The position numbers were made by a program, and so were the translations under genes. From NCBI GenBank assembly GCA_031254075.1, contig JAIRVD010000098.1, positions 1-5,416 on the forward strand: a stretch of DNA of 5,416 bases, in the 5' to 3' direction. How positions within the stretch are numbered: the first letter of the stretch is position 1; each line of letters opens with the position of its first letter. Below, one piece after another: positions 1 to 5,403 of the stretch. The DNA comes from Clostridiales bacterium. GTDB lineage: Bacteria; Bacillota; Clostridia; Lachnospirales; WQUN01. Below the pieces are notes generated by a model. The model was not told where the DNA came from. It searched no databases and was given only the letters and a program-made list of their open reading frames with translations.

Positions 1-450
1 GCGAAGCGGAATGTGAAATATTGCGGTGTTTGCTGTGCGCTGACGGATTCCGACCCGTGCGCGATTTGCGCGAACGCAAAGCGTGAAGCGAAAATAATCA
101 TGGTTGTCGAAGACCCGCGTGACATGGCGGCATACGAGCGCACGGGCGAATTTCACGGCTTTTATCATGTTTTGCACGGAGCGATTTCGCCGATGCACGG
201 CGTCGGTCCGAATGATTTAACGATTTCCGCTTTACTGAAACGGCTGCAAGGTTCTGCCGCGGAAGAAGTAATTATCGCAACCAATCCGAACGTTGAGGGT
301 GAAGCAACCGCGTTGTACATTGCTAAAATTCTAAAGCCACTCGGAATTAAGGTTACGCGCATTGCGCACGGTGTTCCTGTCGGCGGAGATTTGGAATATG
401 TAGACGAGGTAACGCTGTCGCGCGCGTTAGAAGGGCGACGAGAGATATAA
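1..450 (+). CDS. recR: Recombination mediator protein RecR, 3' part (5' end outside window)
   Basis: RecR works with RecO (and RecF) to load RecA on single-stranded DNA at gaps and breaks. The frame is open from base 1, and 149 codons remain of a protein that is usually about 200 residues. The missing part should be the N-terminal helix-hairpin-helix region. Visible parts, counted from the first codon: a C4 zinc finger (C8-x2-C11-x8-C20-x2-C23), then a Toprim domain that starts at VVEDPRD (about 35-41, with the conserved Glu at 37). Further on are [24 protein letters not shown] and the diagnostic C-terminal run [20 protein letters not shown], ending in LEGRREI. An extra Cys (C12) follows the second zinc ligand where Gly is common. 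The GTG at 13 is an internal Val codon, not the start. The gene ends 26 bases before the MATE gene on the same strand, so they may be co-transcribed. Identification is very secure. Confidence 0.97.
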   Translation, partial: AKRNVKYCGVCCALTDSDPCAICANAKREAKIIMVVEDPRDMAAYERTGEFHGFYHVLHGAISPMHGVGPNDLTISALLKRLQGSAAEEVIIATNPNVEGEATALYIAKILKPLGIKVTRIAHGVPVGGDLEYVDEVTLSRALEGRREI

Positions 451-476
451 TCCGCAAACTTCTCAGTACGCAACAC

Positions 477-1847
477 ATGGTAAAAGAAGAAATGCGTCAC
501 GGAGAAATTCCCCGAAGCAAAGAAGCTTACGGGGCTTCTTTGCGTATCGCCTTGCCCGCAATCGTTGAAATGGTCAGCATTTCGCTGATGGGAATGATTG
601 ATACCGTAATGGTAGGGCGGCTTGACTCGGGAGGCGTTGCCGTTTCGGCGGTAGGAATAACGCAACAGCCGCGAATGATTTTCCTCGCGGTTTTTTTCGC
701 GCTTAACATAGCGGTTACGGCAATTGCCGCGCGAAACAAAGGCGCGGGCGATATGCGCGCCGTCCGAAACTGCCTTCGAACCGCGCTTCTGCTGAACATT
801 TTGCTCGGCGTAATCGTAACGATTGCGTCGGTTTCGCTTGCGCGTCCGATGATGCTTCTTGCGGGCGCACAGGCGGACACCGTCACTCCCGCGGCTTCGT
901 ATTTTCGAATTTCAAGCATCGCAATTATTTTTCAGGTAATGACAATGACAATTTGCGCGGCACATCGCGCGTGCGGAAACACAAAAATCACATTGAAAGT
1001 AAATATGATTGCAAAAATTTTATCCGTCGCGCTGAACTTTTTGCTGATAGAAGGACGCTTCGGATTTCCGCGCCTCGAAGTTGACGGCGCGGCATGGTCA
1101 ACGGTAATCGCCGCGTTCGTTGCGTTCGTGCTTGCGGCGGTTACGGTTTTGCAAAAAGACAGTCCGCTGCGCTTTTTCAAAAAAGAAGAAGCAATTTTTG
1201 ATAACGCAATGTTCAAAAATATCGCGCGTCTCGCATCAGGCGGCTTCCTTGAACAAGTCGGGCTGCGAATGGGCTTCTTCCTGTACGCGCTCGTAGTCGC
1301 AAAGCTCGGCACACAAGAATTTGCCGTGCATGTCATCGTAATGCAACTGATGGGACTCAGCTTCACCTTCGCCGACGGAATCGGAATCGCAACCTCGTCC
1401 CTTGTCGGGCAAAATCTCGGCAAAAAACGCCCCGACCTTTCAATTATGTATGGACGAATCGGATTGCGGCTCGCATTCTTCTGCGCGCTTCTGTTAAGCA
1501 TGACTTGCATTCTGATTCGTTTTCACTTCCCGTTGCTGTTTACCGATTCACCCGAAATAATTGAAACCGCCGCCGGAATAATCCTTATGCTCGCGGTAAT
1601 CATGCCGTTCCAAACCGCACAACTCGTTATGCGCGGAAGCCTGAGCGGCGCGGGTGATACGCGATTTGTCGCGCTTACAATGATTATCACCGTCGGAATC
1701 CTGCGCCCGCTCGGCGGCTTCATCCTCGTCTACCCCCTCGGTCTCGGTCTAATCGGCGCGTGGATTGCCATCCTCATCGACCAAATCGTTCGCATGGGAA
1801 TGCTTCATATACGTTTCGCTCGCGGCAAGTGGATTAATTCTTCATAG
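477..1847 (+). CDS. MATE-family multidrug/toxin exporter
   Basis: Inner-membrane protein of the multidrug and toxic compound extrusion family, which exports organic cations, drugs or metabolites in exchange for Na+ or H+. Its length (456 residues) is normal for the family, and hydrophobic segments run through the whole protein in two similar halves. The halves show the expected pseudo-repeat: ALNIAVTAIAARNKGAGD (about 75-92) corresponds to GIGIATSSLVGQNLGKKRPD (301-320), and the G-N-T-K at 167-170 corresponds to SGAGDTR at 390-396. The N-terminus around LPAIVEMVSISLMGMIDTVMVG (about 26-47) is the typical first helix, including the MIDT-x-MVG pattern. The start is uncertain: ATG 477 has no clear ribosome site, while ATG 492 has a purine-rich stretch before it (AAAAGAAGAA). 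Substrate cannot be read from sequence. It lies 26 bases after recR and converges on manA with 54 bases between stop codons. Confidence 0.93.
   Translation: MVKEEMRHGEIPRSKEAYGASLRIALPAIVEMVSISLMGMIDTVMVGRLDSGGVAVSAVGITQQPRMIFLAVFFALNIAVTAIAARNKGAGDMRAVRNCLRTALLLNILLGVIVTIASVSLARPMMLLAGAQADTVTPAASYFRISSIAIIFQVMTMTICAAHRACGNTKITLKVNMIAKILSVALNFLLIEGRFGFPRLEVDGAAWSTVIAAFVAFVLAAVTVLQKDSPLRFFKKEEAIFDNAMFKNIARLASGGFLEQVGLRMGFFLYALVVAKLGTQEFAVHVIVMQLMGLSFTFADGIGIATSSLVGQNLGKKRPDLSIMYGRIGLRLAFFCALLLSMTCILIRFHFPLLFTDSPEIIETAAGIILMLAVIMPFQTAQLVMRGSLSGAGDTRFVALTMIITVGILRPLGGFILVYPLGLGLIGAWIAILIDQIVRMGMLHIRFARGKWINSS
517..543 (+). repeat. Perfect 10-bp hairpin inside the start of the MATE gene
   Basis: GCAAAGAAGC (517-526) and its exact reverse complement GCTTCTTTGC (534-543) flank the 7-base loop TTACGGG. 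The hairpin begins 40 bases after the first possible start codon, in codons that encode SKEAYGASLR just before the first membrane helix. No T-run follows on either strand, so it does not look like a terminator. It could affect translation of the exporter or be chance. Confidence 0.6.
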
Positions 1848-1893
1848 CGGAATTCGCGTAAATCACAGGCAGCCGATGCAGTACGCGTATGGA

Positions 1894-1911
1894 AATCCGT
1901 GTTAATCCGTG
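1894..1911. repeat. Short direct repeat AATCCGTG x2 (CACGGATT type) at the manA 3' end
   Basis: Two copies of AATCCGTG (1894-1901 and 1904-1911) are separated by TT. Read on the minus strand this is CACGGATT-AA-CACGGATT. Runs of CACGGAT(T)AA units recur in the intergenic DNA of many bacterial genomes, as far as I recall. A related CACGGAAAAA hairpin lies near the right end of this window. The manA stop codon lies within this element. Confidence 0.55.
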
Positions 1912-2780
1912 CAGAAATTAGTTATCGGCGTTGTTTTTAACAATGCCGCTTCATTGCCTTGCGGGCGAATTATGTACGCGCCAAGCTTTGCGGGAATAAA
2001 AACCGAACGCGCGGTTTCAAGCGGAACGACATGAGTCGGAGTCTCGAAAATCGCAGAACCTTCCACGCATGTGTAAATTGAAAATGCGTTTACATCGGAA
2101 ACAACGGAAATTTGTGCAGAAATTTCTTGCTTTTCCACCGTAAAATGCTCTATTGCGGAATTTTCACAGTCGATTACATTAAGCGCGTCGTTAACATGCA
2201 ACTTACGCGGCATTCCGTCTACGCCGATTCTTCCGAAATCGTACAGACGGTATGTTATATCGGAGTTCTGCTGAATTTCCGCCACGACGGTTCCCGGCGT
2301 AAGCGCGTGAACCAATCCTGCGGGAATTTCAATAATATCGCCCCGCCGAACTTTTCGACGGTTTAGGCAATTTTCAACCGTGCCGTTTTTACACGCATCG
2401 GATAGTTTTTCGCGCGTTATGCCCTGTTTTAATCCGATTATCAAATGCCCGTCCGCCGGCGGTTTCAATACATACCACAACTCGCTTTTTCCCGTATCCG
2501 TCTCACCATTCGCGAGTGCATACTCATCGCTCGGATGAACCTGCACCGATAACGAATCCCGCACATTAATTATTTTCACAAGCAACGGAAAGCGTTCGAT
2601 GCCTGCGAAATTTTTTCCAATCACCGCCGCGCGGTCTTTCTTACACAACCACTCACACGTTTCCCCCGCGAATTCTCCGTTTTCAATTACGCCCATCTCA
2701 TTCGGACGGCAAGTGATATCCCAGCTTTCGCTGCCCCAAATCATTTCCTTGATTATGGAAGTAAATTTTATCGGATACAT
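1902..2780 (-). CDS. manA: Mannose-6-phosphate isomerase, class I (short form)
   Basis: Cytosolic zinc enzyme that interconverts mannose 6-phosphate and fructose 6-phosphate. It links mannose use to glycolysis and supplies precursor for GDP-mannose and surface glycans. The 292 residues fit the short type I form common in Bacillota (about 300-320). The N-terminal motif appears as MIWGSESW (13-20). Zinc ligands are in place: QVHP (Q80, H82), E100 in KSELWYVL, and H158 in IPAGLVHAL. The diagnostic run QQNSDITYRLYDFGR (170-184) carries the active-site Arg. It is the last gene of the leftward cluster. Its ATG shares one base with the def stop (TAATG), which predicts translational coupling; a possible AAGG ribosome site at 2791-2794 lies 10 bases upstream. 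The last residues (TNFCTD) are encoded where a short CACGGATT repeat begins, so the natural C-terminus may have been slightly altered. Confidence 0.95.
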   Translation of the reverse strand: MYPIKFTSIIKEMIWGSESWDITCRPNEMGVIENGEFAGETCEWLCKKDRAAVIGKNFAGIERFPLLVKIINVRDSLSVQVHPSDEYALANGETDTGKSELWYVLKPPADGHLIIGLKQGITREKLSDACKNGTVENCLNRRKVRRGDIIEIPAGLVHALTPGTVVAEIQQNSDITYRLYDFGRIGVDGMPRKLHVNDALNVIDCENSAIEHFTVEKQEISAQISVVSDVNAFSIYTCVEGSAIFETPTHVVPLETARSVFIPAKLGAYIIRPQGNEAALLKTTPITNFCTD

Positions 2781-3223
2781 TAATTCACAACCTTATCCGT
2801 AAATAAAATTCCATCTAAATGGTCGATTTCATGACAAAACGTCGCCGCAAGAAAATTCTCACCGACAACCGTAATCGCAGAGCCGAATCGGTCAACACCC
2901 GTTACCGTCACCTTAACGGGACGCTCGACAAAACCGCGCGGCGCACCCGACGCAATCGAACCCTCTTGCACGCGTTGCGTTTTTTCGCTCATATCCGCAA
3001 TGACGGGATTCACAACCTCTATTACGCCGCTCTTTTCAACCACAACAAACGCCCGCCGCAATACGCCGACATGCACCGCCGCGCAACCGTATCCGTTTAC
3101 ATGCACCAGTGTATCACGCATGTCGTCAAGCAAGTCCCATAGCCGCTCGTTAAACTTCACGACTTCCTTGCTTTTTTTTCGAAACAACGGGTCGTTGAAA
3201 TTTGCTATGTTTCGTATCGCCAT
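2780..3223 (-). CDS. Peptide deformylase-like protein with altered active-site motifs
   Basis: Peptide deformylase removes the formyl group from the N-terminal Met of new proteins. This 147-residue protein has the family layout: N-terminal MAIRNIANFNDPLFRKKSKEV, then the three motif positions. Motif 1 (usual GxGLAAxQ) reads G44-Y-G-C-A-A-V-H51, with the catalytic Gln replaced by His. Motif 2 (usual EGCLS) reads E87-G-S89-I-A, with the metal-binding Cys replaced by Ser. Motif 3 is intact: C130-HEIDH-L-D-G138. Spacing around motif 2 matches normal deformylases, so these are true substitutions rather than a frameshift. I take ATG 3223 as start because AGAG at 3232-3235 is 8 bases away and the product then starts MAIRNI as in relatives; an in-frame GTG at 3232 has no room for a ribosome site. 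It may be a low-activity or repurposed paralogue, so no gene symbol is given. It starts 5 bases after mntA and overlaps manA by one base. Confidence 0.85.
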   Translation of the reverse strand: MAIRNIANFNDPLFRKKSKEVVKFNERLWDLLDDMRDTLVHVNGYGCAAVHVGVLRRAFVVVEKSGVIEVVNPVIADMSEKTQRVQEGSIASGAPRGFVERPVKVTVTGVDRFGSAITVVGENFLAATFCHEIDHLDGILFTDKVVN

Positions 3224-3228
3224 GCATA

Positions 3229-3531
3229 TCACTCTTTTTCATAAATTACTTTTCCGGAAGCCATTATGCTTTCAATAAAATTCGTATCAATTAATGAGTC
3301 GAAATGAACAACATCGTAATAATACGGCGTCGGGGATTCATCATTCAGAAGACCTGAGATTGTCCAAATTTCCGATGGCGTCAATTCGCCGATGATTGCA
3401 ATATCAATGTCTGCTGTTTTTTTATTATTTCCCGTTGCGCGAGAACCGAAAAGCATAACTTTTTTTATGCGTTCGCAGTTTTTGCAAACACTTTGAATGG
3501 TATCAAGTGCGGCGTTATCTAATCCCGGCAT
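3229..3531 (-). CDS. mntA: MNT-family minimal nucleotidyltransferase, MntA-like antitoxin
   Basis: In characterised HepT-MntA systems, this kind of protein transfers AMP units from ATP to the Tyr of the HEPN toxin motif and so silences it. The 100-residue protein has the DNA polymerase beta-type core: LFGSRATG around G29-S30, then exactly ten residues to D41-I-D43 (the G-S-x10-D-x-D signature). A third likely acidic metal ligand is D73 in YYYDVVHF. All catalytic positions look intact. The start is well supported by GGTGAG (3537-3542) 5 bases before ATG 3531. The ATG lies inside the end of hepT (13-base overlap), the usual tight pairing of such modules. The gene is A+T-rich compared with def. 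Its last codons (E-K-E) contain the likely ribosome site of def. The antitoxin role is inferred from family and pairing. Confidence 0.88.
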   Translation of the reverse strand: MPGLDNAALDTIQSVCKNCERIKKVMLFGSRATGNNKKTADIDIAIIGELTPSEIWTISGLLNDESPTPYYYDVVHFDSLIDTNFIESIMASGKVIYEKE

Positions 3532-3938
3532 TTTAGCTCACCAACTTTTAACAGCGGAAATATAAACCTTTCCTTAATGCACAAAAACAGCTCTTTCGCC
3601 ATGCTTTCCTCATACATATGGCTTATGCTGTTTCGGGCATCCAACATTTCGAGCCACAGCACACCATCATCTATATATTCCAATTGAAAAGATTTCTTTA
3701 TTACCTCGCGCGGACTGTTCACAATTACGCCTTGAATTTCCAAATAGTCTTTTAACAATTTCCATGCCAATTCAAATGCCATTTCAAAAAAATGAAGCGT
3801 TGCCGCTATGTTTTCATCGTCAATCACTTCTTTTTCAGATTGCTTCGAAAGCAAATTAATTGCTCTCGAAAAATTTTCTCTTCGCTGCTCAAGGCGTGCT
3901 TGCTTCACATCAATCATCCAATCATAATAATATTTCAT
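3519..3938 (-). CDS. hepT: HEPN-domain HepT-like toxin (HI0074 / nucleotidyltransferase-substrate-binding family)
   Basis: Small all-helical protein (139 residues) of the family long annotated as a nucleotidyltransferase substrate-binding protein. HepT members act as RNases held in check by MntA. The core starts near ARLEQRRENFSRAINLL, continues through FFEMAFELAWKLLKDYL, and carries the HEPN motif DARNSISHMY. With ATG 3938 as start, this is R102-x4-H107-x-Y109, the full R-x4-H-x-Y pattern, including the Tyr that MntA modifies in studied pairs. I chose ATG 3938 over the TTG at 3944. Neither has a clear ribosome site, and ATG 3917 is also possible since about 15 residues precede the usual family start. 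It overlaps mntA by 13 bases and follows the 362-residue gene by 34 bases. Whether it is toxic here is inferred. Confidence 0.85.
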   Translation of the reverse strand: MKYYYDWMIDVKQARLEQRRENFSRAINLLSKQSEKEVIDDENIAATLHFFEMAFELAWKLLKDYLEIQGVIVNSPREVIKKSFQLEYIDDGVLWLEMLDARNSISHMYEESMAKELFLCIKERFIFPLLKVGELKCRD

Positions 3939-3956
3939 TCGCAAATATTAACATCG

Positions 3957-3973
3957 GTTTACAATGTACAACT
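3957..3973 (+). repeat. Left arm of a 17-base inverted repeat flanking the 362-residue gene
   Basis: GTTTACAATGTACAACT lies between the stop codon of the 362-residue gene (which it touches) and hepT. Its reverse complement recurs at 5217-5233 with one mismatch (16 of 17). The core TACAATGTA is itself a near-palindrome (TACA-A-TGTA), so an operator is an alternative reading. Confidence 0.45.
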
Positions 3974-5061
3974 CACTTTTTTTCTCCTATCTCGAGCATT
4001 TTAACATAATACTGAATATTTTCCGCTTTAGGACGCAACCAAAACAGAGTACTGCAACAACCACAATGCCAGTGTGTGATTCCTTCAAAAATATACTCGA
4101 TACCCATATAACAGGTTCCTTTGGAATGATTTATGCAACCGGAATCTGAATATCTAAACATTTCGGTTATTTCGTCCGGCATGGATATTTCGTTATAAAG
4201 CGAAAGACATTTTTCCACGCTTCGGATTCGCAAATGAAGTTGCAAATCACCTTTATTATCCCAAAGTTGGAACAGATATGGTCCTTTTCGTTTCATTACG
4301 GATTCTTTATCGTAATAACGAATGCCCGGTCCTTCGTTTCCGCCGCCGCTTTGATAAAAATAGCATTTCTTTTTCATTGCAATATGAAAGGCCTTGATAA
4401 AATTTTTTTCATCGGATGTTCGCGTTTTATCATAAACAGCATAAATCGGGTCTGTATAGCTGAACACATCAAATGCTTCTTCTATCAATCGGAAACTCCA
4501 TTTGTAAAATAGATCATCTTTCATAACTTTTGCGGCTTTACGGGCAACCAGCGCCATTACATTTATAACATTGGGATTGTCCGGGTATTCAACCGTAAAT
4601 TCTTTGGTCTTGGGAGCTATTTTATAGTTGCTCAATCCTGAAAAAACAAAGCCATAATCGCTCAATAATTTAAATAGTAAATGTGAGTTTTTGACTTTGT
4701 TCGACTGCCTAAACGCGGGAATATCCACCGAAAATTTGCAATCGACCAAATTACCGTGAATGAAAATCGTATAAAGCAACCACATGGGTCGCCATGCCGC
4801 GTATCGCGATTCCTGCGCTTTGGTTGCGCCATACAGGGTTGTACTTTCATCATAAAGCGGCATAGCAAAGCGTTCGGGGTTTTTCGAAATATCAGTCATA
4901 ATTTGATAAAACATATATCCGATTTGACGAAACGCGCTTTCAAAGTCTTCGCGGGATAGGGTGTGTAAAAAAACAGGGTGAATCTCAATGTTTTCGGGCG
5001 TTACCGACAATTCACCTCGCCGTATAAGCGCCCATCGGTTAATGATATATTTGTTTTCCAT
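3973..5061 (-). CDS. Uncharacterised protein with Cys/His-rich C-terminus
   Basis: I cannot name this 362-residue protein; it resembles proteins labelled hypothetical in Clostridia-type genomes. There is no signal peptide and no convincing membrane helix, so it is probably cytosolic. The N-terminal two thirds is a mixed aromatic-rich region (for example ESRYAAWRPMWLLYTIF, about 84-100) with no catalytic motif I recognise. A Gly-rich turn follows (SGGGNEGPG, about 238-246), then KGPYLFQLWDNKGDLQLHLR. The C-terminal 60 residues hold a likely metal site: C309, H312, C317, then H330-W-H332-C333-G-C335-C336. The start is ATG 5061, preceded by AGGGGAG (5070-5076) with an 8-base gap; a GTG at 5070 is part of that ribosome site and is rejected. 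The gene is A+T-rich, leads the operon, and sits 34 bases before hepT, so it may share regulation with, or act beside, the TA pair. Confidence 0.8.
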   Translation of the reverse strand: MENKYIINRWALIRRGELSVTPENIEIHPVFLHTLSREDFESAFRQIGYMFYQIMTDISKNPERFAMPLYDESTTLYGATKAQESRYAAWRPMWLLYTIFIHGNLVDCKFSVDIPAFRQSNKVKNSHLLFKLLSDYGFVFSGLSNYKIAPKTKEFTVEYPDNPNVINVMALVARKAAKVMKDDLFYKWSFRLIEEAFDVFSYTDPIYAVYDKTRTSDEKNFIKAFHIAMKKKCYFYQSGGGNEGPGIRYYDKESVMKRKGPYLFQLWDNKGDLQLHLRIRSVEKCLSLYNEISMPDEITEMFRYSDSGCINHSKGTCYMGIEYIFEGITHWHCGCCSTLFWLRPKAENIQYYVKMLEIGEKK

Positions 5062-5069
5062 ATATGACA

Positions 5070-5076
5070 CTCCCCT
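5070..5076 (-). promoter_or_regulatory. Ribosome binding site that sets the start of the 362-residue gene
   Basis: The minus strand reads AGGGGAG followed by TGTCATAT and ATG. The 8-base gap favours ATG 5061 over the in-frame GTG at 5070, which overlaps the site. Confidence 0.8.
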
Positions 5077-5094
5077 ATAAGACTTATATAATCT

Positions 5095-5123
5095 ACTATA
5101 AATAATAGAAAACTGCGCGTCAA
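5095..5123 (-). promoter_or_regulatory. Sigma-70-type promoter of the leftward operon
   Basis: On the minus strand, -35 TTGACG (5118-5123) and -10 TATAGT (5095-5100) are separated by exactly 17 bases. Transcription should start near 5088, giving a leader of about 25-30 bases before ATG 5061. The spacer includes TTTTCTATTATT, and a similar TTTTCTATAATA lies upstream at about 5136-5147; these could be regulator sites. No other strong promoter is visible inside the cluster, so this one probably serves all five genes. Confidence 0.7.
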
Positions 5124-5216
5124 GTTACAGATATTTATTATAGAAAATCATGAATTTTGCCTTTTCATTAAACAGCAAGCAATTCAAGTGGCAAGCCACA
5201 CTTGAAATCAGTCGGC

Positions 5217-5233
5217 AGTTGTACAATGTAAAC
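5217..5233 (-). repeat. Right arm of the 17-base inverted repeat
   Basis: The minus strand reads GTTTACATTGTACAACT, which matches the left arm at 3957-3973 in 16 of 17 positions. Together the arms bracket the 362-residue gene and its promoter (about 1.28 kb). This arm lies within the possible protein remnant (codons for SVYIVQL), so a coding origin is possible. Confidence 0.45.
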
Positions 5234-5314
5234 TGAATCAACTAATCCGCAACGCGCCGCTGTTTTACTGATATTTTTCTTCTCCGTTGATGAAATCACC
5301 ACTCTGAGTTCTTC

Positions 5315-5357
5315 AACACGGAAAAACACGAAAAGTGCAAAATTCTTTTTCCGTGTT
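5315..5357. repeat. CACGGAAAAA-type inverted repeat with 12-bp perfect stem
   Basis: AACACGGAAAAA (5315-5326) pairs exactly with TTTTTCCGTGTT (5346-5357) around a 19-base loop that can form a small inner hairpin (CAC-GAAAA-GTG). A second CACG-AAAA unit follows the left arm directly, so the element looks like degenerate tandem CACGGAAAA units in opposing orientation. It resembles the dispersed CACGGA repeats seen between genes in many bacteria and is related to the repeat at 1894-1911. Confidence 0.6.
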
Positions 5358-5369
5358 CTTCAGTGTGAA

Positions 5370-5403
5370 AAGGGACTGAAACGTTATTTCGTTACAGCCC
5401 CTT
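5370..5403 (-). terminator. Hairpin, possible weak terminator for an upstream leftward gene or a dispersed palindrome
   Basis: AAGGGACTGAAACG (5370-5383) and CGTTACAGCCCCTT (5390-5403) pair at 12 of 14 positions around the 6-base loop TTATTT. On the minus strand the stem ends in CCCTT followed by TTCAC, giving a run of only four T, so termination would be weak. No T-run follows on the plus strand. It could instead be a small mobile or REP-like palindrome. Confidence 0.35.

Larger units (their letters stand above)
5168..5362 (-). pseudogene. Possible C-terminal remnant of a small protein
   Basis: Between stop codons at 5360-5362 and 5168-5170 the minus strand is open for 63 codons and reads like real protein: VVISSTEKKNISKTAARCG, then LVDSVYIVQLPTDFKCG, then LPLELLAV and TAA. 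There is no ATG. Possible GTG starts are at 5302, 5299 and 5329, none with a good ribosome site. The first third runs through a CACGGAAAAA hairpin repeat, which suggests the original 5' part was replaced or cut off. The TT(x)n-Cys-Gly-Leu layout is faintly like the small DUF3343 (putative Se/S carrier-like) proteins, but this is a guess. It could also be chance or a short intact gene. Confidence 0.35.

Noticed and set aside
165..1723. Long minus-strand reading frames opposite recR and MATE (165-665, 527-919, 932-1510, 1523-1723)
   Set aside because: They lie antisense to genes with clear family motifs, have compositions rich in Arg/Ser/Pro/Ile typical of shadow frames, and show no recognisable domain.
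1848..1901. Bidirectional terminator between MATE and manA
   Set aside because: Only a 6-bp CGCGTA/TACGCG pairing with a 21-base loop and no T-run is visible, too weak to call.
3224..3232. GTG 3232 as the def start
   Set aside because: It overlaps the likely ribosome site; ATG 3223 has correct spacing and gives the MAIRNI start seen in relatives.
3939..3972. Separate promoter for hepT in the 34-base gap
   Set aside because: TTGTAC and TAATAT are present but with a 15-base spacer and poor match; not enough to call.
2112..4959. Plus-strand frames opposite manA, def, hepT and the 362-residue gene
   Set aside because: They are shadows of well-supported minus-strand genes and have no motif or ribosome site worth noting.
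5062..5070. GTG 5070 as the start of the 362-residue protein
   Set aside because: It is part of the AGGGGAG(TG) ribosome site; ATG 5061 has an 8-base gap from it.
5183..5206. Hairpin TTCAAGTG…CACTTGAA as a terminator
   Set aside because: No T-run follows on either strand, and it lies inside the possible protein-coding remnant; an alternative inner pairing (GTGGC/GCCAC) leaves a two-base loop.
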